The position numbers and the translations under genes were made by a program. Below the pieces are notes generated by a model, which searched no databases, was not told the origin of the DNA, and worked only from the letters and a program-made list of their open reading frames with translations. A stretch of DNA of 64,000 nt from Ignavibacteria bacterium (GTDB lineage: Bacteria; Bacteroidota; Ignavibacteria; Kapaibacteriales; Kapaibacteriaceae), in the NCBI GenBank assembly GCA_016873895.1, contig VGVV01000005.1:54243-118242 (forward strand), given 5' to 3'. Below are positions 16,352 to 26,121 of this stretch, one piece after another. How positions within the stretch are numbered: position 1 is the first letter of the stretch; every line of letters begins with the position of its first letter.

Positions 16352-16366
16352 AGCGTCTAAAAGCCG

Positions 16367-16374
16367 TACCTTTG
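16367..16374 (+). promoter_or_regulatory. -7 box (TACCTTTG) before der
   Basis: An exact TAnnTTTG match 8 bp before the der ATG. No clear TTTG -33 box is at the usual distance. If used, the 5' leader would be only a few bases. Confidence 0.35.
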
Positions 16375-16382
16375 TCCTCACT

Positions 16383-17690
16383 ATGGGCCTAGTTGCAATC
16401 GTCGGCCGACCTAATGTTGGCAAATCAACCCTGTTTAACCGCATCATAGAGGAGCGCCACGCCATCGTGGAGGGTCAGCCCGGTGTTACGAGAGACAGGT
16501 TATATGCCAAGGCCGAATGGGCCGGAAAGCATTTCCAGATCGTAGACACCGGCGGTATTGTGCCGCAGAGCGAAGATGTATTCGATAAGGCCATCCGAGA
16601 GCAAGCCATGCTTGCCATCGAAGAGGCAGATGTTATTGTGTTTGCAGTGGACAGCCGCGATGGCGTTACACCTGTGGACACAGATATTGCGAAGATTCTG
16701 CGCTCGTCCTCGAAACCAGTTGTGCTGGTCGTGAACAAGTGCGACAATGCCAAGGCAGATCTCAATGCCGCAGAATTCTATTCGTTGGGCCTCGGAGAGC
16801 CATATCCAATCTCGGCACTCAATGGACGGTCTACGGGCGACTTCCTGGATGCCGTTGTGGCCGAGATCGAAGATGATTCTGACGAGGAAGACACGAGGCT
16901 GAAGATCGCCATCGTTGGCAGACCCAACGTAGGTAAGAGCTCGATCACGAATGCGCTGCTTGGTAAGGACCGCATGGTGGTTACCCCAATCGCAGGCACC
17001 ACGCGGGATGCTATCGATAGCGTTTTAACCTACTATGGAGAGCAGATTATTCTGATCGATACCGCTGGGCTTCGCAGACGCAGCAACATCTCGGAAAGCG
17101 TAGAGCTCTACAGCACAATGCGCACGGCACGTGCAATTGACAGGTCGGATGTAACCATTGTTGTTGTCGATGCCACACAAGGACTCGAGGCACAAGACAA
17201 ACGCATTATCTCGGACGCGGAAGTTGCTCGCAAGGGGCTAATTATTGCGCTCAATAAGTGGGATCTGATCGAGAAGGATACAAAGACAGCAGATGCATTT
17301 ATCAAGAAGATCAAGGAAGAGCTTCCAACGCTTGATTACGTTCCGATCATCACCATATCTGCGCTAACGAAACAACGGATCACGAAGGTGATCGAGATGG
17401 CCAAGGAGATTCAGGCACGCCGTTGCGTACGCATACCTACACACGAGCTGAACGAAGAGTTGATCGCTATGCTGGAACGCACGCCCCCTCCAAGTGTGAA
17501 GGGCAGAGATCTGCGTATCAACTACGTAACACAGGTGAAGACCGAGCCACCGTTGTTCGCATTCTTCTTGAACTTTCCGGAATTACTACCGGATGCCTAC
17601 AAACGCTTCATCGAACGTCAGTTGCGTAAGCTTCACGACTTCGAGGGTGTGCCCATCAGCTTCGTGTTTCGCAAAAAGAGCCGCGACTAA
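16383..17690 (+). CDS. der: ribosome biogenesis GTPase Der (EngA)
   Basis: 435 residues with the tandem GTPase domains unique to Der. G1 motifs are GRPNVGKST (near residue 8) and GRPNVGKSS (near 180), with DTGG and DTAG G3 motifs and NKCD/NKWD G4 motifs, followed by a C-terminal KH-like domain. The protein binds the 50S precursor during assembly. The downstream gene is convergent and the two stop codons overlap (TAA on plus, TAG on minus sharing 17688-17689). There is no space for a terminator. Confidence 0.97.
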   Translation: MGLVAIVGRPNVGKSTLFNRIIEERHAIVEGQPGVTRDRLYAKAEWAGKHFQIVDTGGIVPQSEDVFDKAIREQAMLAIEEADVIVFAVDSRDGVTPVDTDIAKILRSSSKPVVLVVNKCDNAKADLNAAEFYSLGLGEPYPISALNGRSTGDFLDAVVAEIEDDSDEEDTRLKIAIVGRPNVGKSSITNALLGKDRMVVTPIAGTTRDAIDSVLTYYGEQIILIDTAGLRRRSNISESVELYSTMRTARAIDRSDVTIVVVDATQGLEAQDKRIISDAEVARKGLIIALNKWDLIEKDTKTADAFIKKIKEELPTLDYVPIITISALTKQRITKVIEMAKEIQARRCVRIPTHELNEELIAMLERTPPPSVKGRDLRINYVTQVKTEPPLFAFFLNFPELLPDAYKRFIERQLRKLHDFEGVPISFVFRKKSRD

Positions 17691-18436
17691 AAAACGTGCA
17701 GCACGTTGCCGAGTACGAAGAGCCCGATTGCCAGAACTACCCATCCAAAGATTGAACGCAGGAAGTTGCCGTCTACCCGGCGTGAAAGTATCGTGCCCGC
17801 GACGATGCCTGCGATGGTTAGCATTGTGAACATCGCTAAGAAGGCCCAGTCATACGGCTTGTGTTTAATAAGATCAACGGCGACACCTGCCGCAGAGTTA
17901 ACGGCTATAAGTACAAGGGAGGAAGCCACCGCGCGCTTCATATCAAGTCCAACCCAGAGGTTGAGTGCTGGTGTCATGAGAAATCCCCCGCCAACACCGA
18001 GAAGCCCACCGACAGCACCAACAACGATCCCAAACATGGAGAGCAAAACAGGCTGGTTTCTCTGCTCACCATGCTTCTGTGGTTTTTTGCGCAGCATTGC
18101 CGCAGAGGCTAGCAGGAGAATCAACCCAAAAAGTAACATCTGCACCGACTGAGGAACTAAGTGCTCGAGAAATCCTCGAACAACAATCAAGGATAGGATC
18201 GTTGATGGACCAAACCATGCAATGGTTTTCCAATCGATCATGTTCACTCTGGTCTGCATGGCCACTGCTACCGCAGACGAAACTGCCACAACAAACAATG
18301 CATAGCCATCAGCGAGATATGGATCGATGCCACCAAGGTATACAAAGGCTGGTACAGCAACGATTGCACCACCAGCACCAATGAGTCCGAGCGAAACACC
18401 AATAAGCAATGCAATTGCAGTTAGAACAATACTCAT
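17687..18436 (-). CDS. TSUP (TauE/SafE) family sulfite/organosulfonate exporter
   Basis: 249 residues, about eight membrane helices in two repeats. The family signatures are GLIGAGGAIVAVPAFVYLGG in the first repeat and VGGLLGVGGGFLMTPALNL in the second. TSUP proteins export sulfite, sulfonates or sulfoacetate. It is the third gene in a coupled minus-strand operon with a rhodanese and a persulfide dioxygenase-rhodanese (4-bp overlaps). This supports export of sulfite or thiosulfate produced during sulfide oxidation. Confidence 0.9.
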   Translation of the reverse strand: MSIVLTAIALLIGVSLGLIGAGGAIVAVPAFVYLGGIDPYLADGYALFVVAVSSAVAVAMQTRVNMIDWKTIAWFGPSTILSLIVVRGFLEHLVPQSVQMLLFGLILLLASAAMLRKKPQKHGEQRNQPVLLSMFGIVVGAVGGLLGVGGGFLMTPALNLWVGLDMKRAVASSLVLIAVNSAAGVAVDLIKHKPYDWAFLAMFTMLTIAGIVAGTILSRRVDGNFLRSIFGWVVLAIGLFVLGNVLHVF

Positions 18437-18738
18437 GCCTTCGTCCAGGTCAGCATACCACCACTAAGATTGAGAACATTGCTAAAGCCACTGAGCTCGA
18501 GGAACATGCAGGCTTGTCCACTGCGATTACCTGATTGACAGTACACAAGGAGCTCACTGTTCCGTAAATGTTCGAGTTCTCCTACGCGCTCGGGCAATTC
18601 ATGAAGTGGGATGAACAATGATGGTTCAAGCGCAAACTCGGCACGCTCTTCTGGCTGCCGAACGTCGAGAATATGCAGCTGCTCGCCAGCATCGATGCGT
18701 GCGCGAAGCGCTTCTACAGAGATGGATTGGGTGATCAT
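18433..18738 (-). CDS. single-domain rhodanese
   Basis: 101 residues, one rhodanese domain without signal peptide. The active loop is CQSGNRSGQA, with Cys near residue 68. It transfers sulfane sulfur, for example from glutathione persulfide to sulfite to give thiosulfate. Start and stop overlap those of its neighbours by 4 bp, so it is translated together with the persulfide dioxygenase and the TSUP exporter. Confidence 0.93.
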   Translation of the reverse strand: MITQSISVEALRARIDAGEQLHILDVRQPEERAEFALEPSLFIPLHELPERVGELEHLRNSELLVYCQSGNRSGQACMFLELSGFSNVLNLSGGMLTWTKA

Positions 18739-20144
18739 GCATGCCCCTTCTCAACAGGAGTACCTGATGCTTGCCAGTCAGCAAAACCCTGAGGAAAGTT
18801 GAGGATGTTCGTGAAGCCTTCGCGCATCAAATAGCTTGATGCAATGCTCGAGCGGTCTCCGCCTTGGCATGCAACCACAACAGGCTTGTTGCGTGGAATC
18901 TCGTTGAGATGATCACGGAGGTAGCCCACGTGGATGTTCGTACACCCTGGGATGTGCCCAGACTCGTACTCGCTGTAGCCTCGCACATCAAGCACATGGC
19001 AAGACGCGTCGTTGTACTTCTGTGCTAGTTCTTCCAGATGCATCTGATGTATTTCGCTGAGCATGTTTCCAGTGGCTTGCCACTCTGTAACATTGGTTAT
19101 AAAGCCTACTGCGTTGTCGAGTCCGATACGCATCAGCTTGCGTGTAACCTCGTCACATTGCTCTTCTGTTACTACAAGCACAAATGGCTTGTCATATGAA
19201 ATCATCCATCCAGCCCAGGTTGAGAAAGCCTTATTGTTCTGAATGTTGATTGAACCTGGCACATGACCATTGGCAAAGGATACCTTTGAGCGTGTATCGA
19301 TGATGAGCCCACCATCGCGACGAAACGCCTCGAATTCACTTGCCGACATACCCTTCAGCGGCGGTACGTCGGGTAGAAGTGCTCGCTCGATCTTGTTGAG
19401 CTTCTTCATCATCGCGAAATAGGTAGGGGGCTCTGGCTGCCCAGAAAGCAGCTCTGCTACAAAGGCCTCTTCGTCGGTATGGCGAAGCGCCCAGTTAACA
19501 AGTTTCTCGTACCCAACTGTTGACGATGGTATTGCACCAAGAGCTTTTCCACACGCCGACCCCGCCCCGTGTGCCGGGTGAACCTGGATGTGATCTGGCA
19601 GCGCTCTAAACTTCTTTAGTGACTGCCACATCTGGCGCGCTCCTACCTCCATCGTGCCCCGATAGCCGGCAGCCGTTTCTAGCAGATCGGGGCGCCCTAC
19701 GTCGCCCACGAACACAAAGTCTCCCGTAAAGATCATAATCGGTTGATCTGCGATGGCTGGTGTGTCGGTTACGAGGAAGGAAATGTGCTCTGGAGTATGC
19801 CCAGGTGTGTGCATAACCTGGATCTTGATGTTGCCCACCATAAATGTATCGCCATCCCTAAGCCCTTGATGTGCATAGTCATATTGCCATTCTGTGCCCC
19901 CTTCATCACTAAGCATCATTGGTGCACCGGTTACAGCTGCTAGCTCCCTTGTGCCGGAGAGGAAATCTGCATGGATATGGGTTTCGGTAAGGTGTGTAAC
20001 CGTCAGACCCTCCTGTTTGGCTATCTCCAGGTAGGTGTCGATGTCTCGTTTGGCATCAATAACGAGGCATTCCTTGGTCTTCTGACACCCCACCATGTAG
20101 GATGCATGGGCTAGCCCTGGTTCGTATATCTGGCGGAAAAACAT
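18735..20144 (-). CDS. persulfide dioxygenase-like MBL protein with two rhodanese domains
   Basis: 469 residues. An ETHE1-type metallo-beta-lactamase domain (1-~245) carries THIHADFLSG and HTPGHTPEH, the mononuclear iron site of persulfide dioxygenases, which oxidise glutathione persulfide to sulfite. Two rhodanese domains follow. The first (about 260-360) lacks the active cysteine (VVTEEQCDEV in place of the loop). The second has VACQGGDRSS near residue 430 and looks active. A non-catalytic domain in front of an active one is the usual tandem rhodanese pattern. It is the first gene of the sulfur operon. Confidence 0.92.
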   Translation of the reverse strand: MFFRQIYEPGLAHASYMVGCQKTKECLVIDAKRDIDTYLEIAKQEGLTVTHLTETHIHADFLSGTRELAAVTGAPMMLSDEGGTEWQYDYAHQGLRDGDTFMVGNIKIQVMHTPGHTPEHISFLVTDTPAIADQPIMIFTGDFVFVGDVGRPDLLETAAGYRGTMEVGARQMWQSLKKFRALPDHIQVHPAHGAGSACGKALGAIPSSTVGYEKLVNWALRHTDEEAFVAELLSGQPEPPTYFAMMKKLNKIERALLPDVPPLKGMSASEFEAFRRDGGLIIDTRSKVSFANGHVPGSINIQNNKAFSTWAGWMISYDKPFVLVVTEEQCDEVTRKLMRIGLDNAVGFITNVTEWQATGNMLSEIHQMHLEELAQKYNDASCHVLDVRGYSEYESGHIPGCTNIHVGYLRDHLNEIPRNKPVVVACQGGDRSSIASSYLMREGFTNILNFPQGFADWQASGTPVEKGHA

Positions 20145-20264
20145 GGTTGCGTCGTGTGTTGTGGATGGAACGTAAAAATACTACTTGGTCTGGAACTATT
20201 ATCCTATGGGGGTTGTAGCCTCTACGCGTGAACAAAATTATCGTGACGTAGCACTCTCGTTATA

Positions 20265-20272
20265 TACATTTG
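20265..20272 (+). promoter_or_regulatory. -7 box (TACATTTG) before glucan locus
   Basis: An exact TAnnTTTG match 27 bp before ATG 20300, in the divergent spacer 20145-20299. It would start a transcript with a ~20-base leader holding GGGGAAA as ribosome-binding site. No clear -33 TTTG was found at the usual spacing. Confidence 0.45.
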
Positions 20273-20299
20273 CCGACTGGTAATACTGGGGAAATCTCA

Positions 20300-21592
20300 A
20301 TGCTGACAGCAGATTCTGGTACGTCGCATCAAACGGATAATGGTTCGTATCGTAGGCCATTTGCTGCAATGGGCATGTTGTTCTTCATGATCGGATTTAT
20401 CACGAGCTTAAACGACATCCTCGTTCCGCACATGAAAAGTCTCTTCGATTTGAACTACACGCAAGCTGCACTCATTCAATTCTGCTTCTTTACAGCATAC
20501 TTCATCATTGCGTTTCCGTCGTCTGCAGTAATATCTAAACTTGGTTATCAACGATCGACCGTTGTAGGCCTATGCATTGCAGCGGTCGGCACGGCCTTGT
20601 TTTATCCTGCGTCGATCATTGCGTCGTACGAACTGTTTCTGATCGGACTCTTCACACTCGCATCTGGATTTGCGCTGCTTCAAACGGCGATGAATCCATA
20701 TGTAGCCGTGCTGGGTCCGCCCGAGGGTAGCTCATCGCGCCTTGTTCTATCACAAGCCTTCAACTCGGTTGGTACAACCATCGCACCAAAGCTCGGTGCA
20801 ATATTGATTCTTGCATCTCAAGTTTTATCGACATCTGATCTTGCCACTATGTCTGCCGATGCAGTTGCAGCGTATAAGTCGAGTCAGGCCGCCTCCGTGC
20901 AGATGCCCTACATCGTGCTAACCGCCATGCTGGTTTTGCTAGCCATTGTTGTTGCCTTTTTCAAACTGCCTCGCATTGCCTCTGTCGAAGGTGATGCAGA
21001 AAAAAATGTGAAGCTATTCGATCCGCTCAAGGTGCCACATCTGCTCAAGGGTGTCTTTGGCATCTTCTGTTACGTAGGTGCCGAGGTTGCCATAGGCTCG
21101 TTCCTCGTGAACTACCTTGGTGAGCGTCTTGGAATGGCTGAGATGGAAGCCACCAATTATGTGGTCTACTACTGGGGCGGGGCCATGGTCGGACGTTTCG
21201 TTGGCTCGGCAGTGCTCTCGAGAGTATCCCCCGGATACGTGCTTGGAATCGTGGCAGGCGCTAATGTGTTGCTTACGGCGGGTTCAGTTATTGCTCCACC
21301 AATGGCAGGCGCTCTGATGCTTGTTGCATGCGGATTCTTCAACAGCATCATGTTCTCGACGATATTCACACTAGCCATTAAGGACATTGGTGCCATGACC
21401 AATAAGGGTTCTAGCTGGCTCATCGCTGCTATTCTTGGAGGTGCCATCGTACCGCAACTTCAGGGTGCAATTGCTGATTCTATGGGTTCATTACAGTGGT
21501 CGTATCTGCTCGCGACTGCTTGCTATGTCTACATCGCTTATTACGGTTTTTCTGGTTCACACATTCAACACAAAGGACGAGGTACGGTTTGA
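20300..21592 (+). CDS. FucP/GluP-type sugar MFS transporter
   Basis: 430 residues, 12 membrane helices, starting from ATG 20300, which follows GGGGAAA. The family signatures are GFITSLNDILVPHMKSLF in helix 1 and MNPYVAVLGPP with LSQAFNSVGTTIAPKLGA in the middle, typical of fucose/glucose/galactose:H+ symporters. Its place as first gene of a SusCD locus with GH13 and GH31 enzymes points to import of glucose across the inner membrane. The stop overlaps the SusC start (TGATG). A TTG at 20270 is an unlikely longer start. Confidence 0.88.
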   Translation: MLTADSGTSHQTDNGSYRRPFAAMGMLFFMIGFITSLNDILVPHMKSLFDLNYTQAALIQFCFFTAYFIIAFPSSAVISKLGYQRSTVVGLCIAAVGTALFYPASIIASYELFLIGLFTLASGFALLQTAMNPYVAVLGPPEGSSSRLVLSQAFNSVGTTIAPKLGAILILASQVLSTSDLATMSADAVAAYKSSQAASVQMPYIVLTAMLVLLAIVVAFFKLPRIASVEGDAEKNVKLFDPLKVPHLLKGVFGIFCYVGAEVAIGSFLVNYLGERLGMAEMEATNYVVYYWGGAMVGRFVGSAVLSRVSPGYVLGIVAGANVLLTAGSVIAPPMAGALMLVACGFFNSIMFSTIFTLAIKDIGAMTNKGSSWLIAAILGGAIVPQLQGAIADSMGSLQWSYLLATACYVYIAYYGFSGSHIQHKGRGTV

Positions 21593-24500
21593 TGCGATAC
21601 GTACTCCTTACATGTACATTCCTGTTAGCATGGGTAGCAGCCGTTGCAGATGTCGAGCTCAGAGGCACGGTAACAAACTCTTCGGGTGATCCCATCGTGG
21701 GCGCAACACTAAAAGTTGCTAATACACGCTACGGTGGCTACTCAAAAAGTAAAGGTGCATTCACAATTAAGCTGCCTGCGGCAACAGATGTTAAGCTCGT
21801 AGTACAAATGTTTGGTTATAAAACGCTCGAGCTTGATCTAGCAGCGACTTCGTTTGATAAGCCCCTTACAGTAAAACTTATCGAAGATCGATTGAAGCTC
21901 AATGAAGCTGTAGTTATTGGGTATGGCACCAAGCAGCGTCAGGAACTTACAGGGTCGGTTGCGCAGGTATCCTCCCGAGAAATCGCCCAGAACACCTATG
22001 GCAACTTTGAAAATGCAATAGTTGGTCGTGCACCGGGCGTGCAGGTGATAAACTCGAACGGTATGGCAGGAAGTGCGATGACCATCCGTGTGCGTGGTGT
22101 GGGTTCTCTTACGGCATCGGGAGAGCCACTCTATGTGATCGATGGTGTGCCAGTTACTCAGGGCGACTTTGGTGGCAAAGACCGATTAGCAACGCAGACA
22201 AATGCTCTTGCTTCGATTAACCCAAACGACATCGAATCTATAGACATTCTCAAGGATGCCGACGCAGCCGCTATTTATGGCTCGCGTGGTTCAAATGGCG
22301 TGGTGCTTATCACAACAAAGCGCGGTGCTGCTGGTGCAACACGGTTTAACGTAAGCTTGTTTCAAGGGCAGAGCGAATCCACAAATCGCGTTAATCTCTT
22401 GAACGGTGATGAATATCGGTCGATGTGGTCGGAGGCTAACCGTCAAGACTCTATAGCGCTCTCGATACTGCGTCCAACAGCGAAGTTCACTGCAAAGCCC
22501 CTTCCCGGTGGACTCCCAAGTTCGGCGTATGCGAATACGGACTGGTTGGGCCTTACGATGCAGAAGGGCGAGATTACAGACGCTGCACTCACGGCGTCGG
22601 GTGGTTCCAGTGTTGTAACGTTTTTTTCAAGCCTAGGCTATCGCAAAGAGTCGTCATTTGCCGTTGGTAACACCTTCGAGCGAATCAATGGTCGAACAAA
22701 TGTAGACTTCAAAGCAACAGACAACGTACAGATTGGTCTTGCTACCAACCTGAATTACTCACTCAACACCCGCGTGCCTGTGGCATGGGCAGGTGGCATG
22801 GGGGCCGCTCAGAGCTCAGCTCTGCCATTCTTCCCTGTGTACAATGCTGATGGAACATACTTTGAACCGCAACGTCCATGGTATGCGATGTATAATCCGG
22901 TTGCCCAGCTCAACGAAAATCAATTTGAGAATGCCGAAACCCGTTTAATCACAAACCTGTATACGCAGGTAGCGTTGCCAATGCATCTTTCCTTCCGCGT
23001 GCAGGGTGGCATTGATTTGCTCAACTTTACAGATAGGCGCTATACGTCGGCCATTGTGCAGTCCGAAGCAGAGGCAGAGGCGCGCAAGGTGGGCGTGAGC
23101 AATCTGGTACTGAACGCATCTCTTGCATACGATAACAAGATAACGGAGAACATCAAGCTCAACGGTCTGATAGCAATGGAGGGTCAGTCCTCTGAGCAAC
23201 TTGTTACGGGGCTTAAAGGACGCAACTTCCCAAACCCTGCATTCAAGAATCCAACATCGGCAAGTGTTCGCGAAGCCTACTCGTATGAAACAGCCTTTAC
23301 GTTTCTATCGTACATCACACGTTGGAACATGAACTATGATGAAAAGTATTACCTAAGCCTTACGGGTCGCATGGATGGTTCGTCGCGATTTGGCAGTGCG
23401 AATCGGTATGGTTTCTTCCCATCTGTTGGTGCAGCATGGATTCTCTCGAAAGAAGACTTTCTGAAAGACTTCGAGGATCTTTCCCTGCTGAAACTTCGTG
23501 CGAGTGTTGGTCTTACAGGTAACGCAGATGGTATCGACGATTATCAATGGCAGGGTACCTACAAGGCCGGTGCAGACTACGCCGGTGTGCCGGGTATCCG
23601 CCCAGACAGGCTTGCGAATCCGAATCTGGGATGGGAGTCTACGCGTCAGATCGACATCACAACGGAAGCTGGCTTCTTTAACGGACGCCTCCAGACAACC
23701 GTATCGTGGTATCATAAGCTTACCTCGAATGTACTTCTTAACGTGGCTGTTCCAGCCTCGACAGGGTTTTCTTCAATCTTGAAAAATGTGGGCTCATTCG
23801 AGAACACTGGTGTTGAAGTTGTCCTCAGTGGATATCCAATCAGTGCTGGTGATTTTACATGGCGTACAGACCTCTCAGTTTCTCATAACACGAATAAGGT
23901 ACTCGATAATGCTGGTCTGCCACCAGATGCTATCGGGGGACCGGGCGAAACACGTATCCTCGTTGGGTATCCTGTTGGTACGTTCTTCATCAACCGTTCT
24001 GCAGGTGTTCAATCACGAACAGACTCCATCAGTGTCCAGCGCAGGCGCTCAGGGAATAACGTTGCCTTCGGAGCCGATCCGAACGATCCTCGCTGGCAGC
24101 AGTTCTATGATACCACGGTAGTTGTAGTAGGGGGCACGCAGCTCTTCTATAACCTCAATGGTAAGGTTACAGATGGATACGATTTGAATGACCGTGTCGC
24201 ACTTGGCAATCCATATCCAACATGGTTTGGTTCGCTTACGAACACGTTTAATTATGCAGGCTTCGATGTTACTGCAATGGTATACTATCAGTTCGGTAAC
24301 CAAATTTATGATGATGCCGGTAAGCGTCAGGTAGGTAACCTTGCCTCGAACTTTAATCAAAATAAGGATCTTACAGAGCCCCGTTGGCAGAGCGAAGGCG
24401 ATGTAACTACCGTACCACGGTTGTCGCTTACAGAGAACTACGACATCAATACGGACAGGTTTATTTACGATGGTTCGTTTGTTCGACTTCGTCAGCTAAC

Positions 24501-24729
24501 AATAGGTTACACAATTCCATCAGACGTGCTCGAGGGCGCAGGCTTTGCGAGTTTGCGCATCTATGCTACGGGACAAAATCTATGGACATGGACAAACTAT
24601 CCAGGCTGGGATCCAGAAATTATGCGTGACCAGGATGGGGCGCAGGGGCGCAACCTCGGAGCAGGGGTAACCTATCTTACGCCACCACAGGCACGCCAGC
24701 TCGTCATCGGTATCACGGCGGGGTTCTAA
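21592..24729 (+). CDS. SusC/RagA-family TonB-dependent outer-membrane transporter
   Basis: 1045 residues from ATG 21592. A signal peptide (to about residue 19, ending AAVA) is followed by a carboxypeptidase-like beta-sandwich (VELRGTVTNSSGDPIVGA), then the SusC signature YGTKQRQELTGSV, the plug (EPLYVIDGVPV, AAIYGSRGSNGVVLITTK) and a 22-strand barrel ending LVIGITAGF. It imports oligosaccharides with energy from TonB. I rejected a start at 21496 because it lies inside the transporter gene and gives no signal peptide. The SusD gene follows after 1 bp. Confidence 0.96.
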   Translation: MRYVLLTCTFLLAWVAAVADVELRGTVTNSSGDPIVGATLKVANTRYGGYSKSKGAFTIKLPAATDVKLVVQMFGYKTLELDLAATSFDKPLTVKLIEDRLKLNEAVVIGYGTKQRQELTGSVAQVSSREIAQNTYGNFENAIVGRAPGVQVINSNGMAGSAMTIRVRGVGSLTASGEPLYVIDGVPVTQGDFGGKDRLATQTNALASINPNDIESIDILKDADAAAIYGSRGSNGVVLITTKRGAAGATRFNVSLFQGQSESTNRVNLLNGDEYRSMWSEANRQDSIALSILRPTAKFTAKPLPGGLPSSAYANTDWLGLTMQKGEITDAALTASGGSSVVTFFSSLGYRKESSFAVGNTFERINGRTNVDFKATDNVQIGLATNLNYSLNTRVPVAWAGGMGAAQSSALPFFPVYNADGTYFEPQRPWYAMYNPVAQLNENQFENAETRLITNLYTQVALPMHLSFRVQGGIDLLNFTDRRYTSAIVQSEAEAEARKVGVSNLVLNASLAYDNKITENIKLNGLIAMEGQSSEQLVTGLKGRNFPNPAFKNPTSASVREAYSYETAFTFLSYITRWNMNYDEKYYLSLTGRMDGSSRFGSANRYGFFPSVGAAWILSKEDFLKDFEDLSLLKLRASVGLTGNADGIDDYQWQGTYKAGADYAGVPGIRPDRLANPNLGWESTRQIDITTEAGFFNGRLQTTVSWYHKLTSNVLLNVAVPASTGFSSILKNVGSFENTGVEVVLSGYPISAGDFTWRTDLSVSHNTNKVLDNAGLPPDAIGGPGETRILVGYPVGTFFINRSAGVQSRTDSISVQRRRSGNNVAFGADPNDPRWQQFYDTTVVVVGGTQLFYNLNGKVTDGYDLNDRVALGNPYPTWFGSLTNTFNYAGFDVTAMVYYQFGNQIYDDAGKRQVGNLASNFNQNKDLTEPRWQSEGDVTTVPRLSLTENYDINTDRFIYDGSFVRLRQLTIGYTIPSDVLEGAGFASLRIYATGQNLWTWTNYPGWDPEIMRDQDGAQGRNLGAGVTYLTPPQARQLVIGITAGF

Positions 24730-24730
24730 C

Positions 24731-26089
24731 ATGAAAACGATCAACACAACTTCACAGCTAATCGTCATTGGTGCACTCGCTTTATCGCTGCTTACAAGCG
24801 GATGTGATTCATTTCTTGATAAAACCCCACCATTAGACATCTCGAACAGTATTGCGCTGTCTACTCCAAGTGGCATCTCGGCAGCTCTCACGGGTGCTGC
24901 CGATCAGTTCTCGTCTGGTGCATTCTATGGCGGTAACACGGCGTCTATTGGCGAGCTCTGGTCCAATAATGTTGAGTCTAACGTTGGTGCAGACTTTGGC
25001 CGCCTTCAGATCCTGTCCTACAACCTCAATGTCTTCAATCCAGAAGGACGTTCGATGTGGGGGGATGCCTATGGTGTTATCAATCGTGCAAACAACGTGC
25101 TTGCAGCACTCGAGACTGTGCCGTTTGATAACCCTGCTCAGAAGCAATTGTTCAAGGGGAGAGCATTTGCTCTTCGTGGTGCTTCTCTTTGGGCACTTTG
25201 TATGTACTTCGCCCAGCCGTGGGGCTTTACTGCAGACAACTCACATCCTGGTGTTGTGATACGAACGCTGCCTACGCTTGGAGACGAGGGCACGAAAAAG
25301 GCGCGAAGCACAGTTAAAGAGTGCTACGAACAAATCATAGCAGACCTAACAGAAGCATCGGCTCTACTTCCAGCAAAAGATGGAGCATACATTGGCGCGA
25401 TGGGTGCAAAAAGCATGCTTGCACGCGTGTACTTCCACATGGGAGATTATGCCAAGGCCGAAGCTGTTTGCAGTGAGATCATTAACAGTGGAATGTTCTC
25501 GTTAAATGCAGACGTGACCGATGTGGTAAACAAGAACAGCACTCCAGAGGTTGTGTTCGAGATCTCCAATAGCCCTGTAGACAACCCCGCCTCGATCATC
25601 TGGGACTTCCGTCAGGCCGACAACTCACTGCCACGATATTGGGCCGGTACAGACTTTGTCAATAGCATCTACACAGACACCACAGATAAGCGTTTAAAGC
25701 TCTACGTTTATCGCAATAACAAGCTGTATGTGGCTAAATGGGACCGTATTGCCATGAATATCCCCGTTGTGCGTCTGGCCGAACTGTACTTAACCCGCGC
25801 AGAATGTCGCGCTCAGCAAAGTAACGCCGCAGGAGCTATCGAAGACGCCAACAAAATGCGAGAGCGTGCGGGATTGAAGCCCCTTGCTGCAACTCTTACT
25901 GGCAATTCGCTGTTGAATGCTATTCGCAAAGAACGAAACATTGAATTGGCATTTGAGGGCGACATCTTTCTCGAACGTAAGCGTCAGCGTCGTAACCTGA
26001 AGCTACGTCCGTGGAACGATGCGGCACTCATTTTCAAGATTCCAGATATCGAAGTCAACGCAAATACTCTTTGCACGCAAAACCCATAA
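24731..26089 (+). CDS. SusD/RagB-family surface lipoprotein
   Basis: 452 residues. The lipobox LLTSGC is at about 20-25, followed by the family-typical CDSFLDKTPP. The helical TPR-like scaffold includes FKGRAFALRGASLWALCMYF and the C-terminal IRKERNIELAFEGDIFLERKR box of SusD. It forms the lid of the SusC channel and binds the glucan on the cell surface. It is the partner of the SusC immediately upstream. Substrate specificity is inferred from the GH13 and GH31 genes downstream. Confidence 0.95.
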   Translation: MKTINTTSQLIVIGALALSLLTSGCDSFLDKTPPLDISNSIALSTPSGISAALTGAADQFSSGAFYGGNTASIGELWSNNVESNVGADFGRLQILSYNLNVFNPEGRSMWGDAYGVINRANNVLAALETVPFDNPAQKQLFKGRAFALRGASLWALCMYFAQPWGFTADNSHPGVVIRTLPTLGDEGTKKARSTVKECYEQIIADLTEASALLPAKDGAYIGAMGAKSMLARVYFHMGDYAKAEAVCSEIINSGMFSLNADVTDVVNKNSTPEVVFEISNSPVDNPASIIWDFRQADNSLPRYWAGTDFVNSIYTDTTDKRLKLYVYRNNKLYVAKWDRIAMNIPVVRLAELYLTRAECRAQQSNAAGAIEDANKMRERAGLKPLAATLTGNSLLNAIRKERNIELAFEGDIFLERKRQRRNLKLRPWNDAALIFKIPDIEVNANTLCTQNP

Positions 26090-26121
26090 TTCTATCACGT
26101 ATTTCTAACCAAGGAGTAATC

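Noticed and set aside
21496..21591. Upstream extension of SusC
   Set aside because: It overlaps the transporter gene, and the signal peptide starts at 21592.
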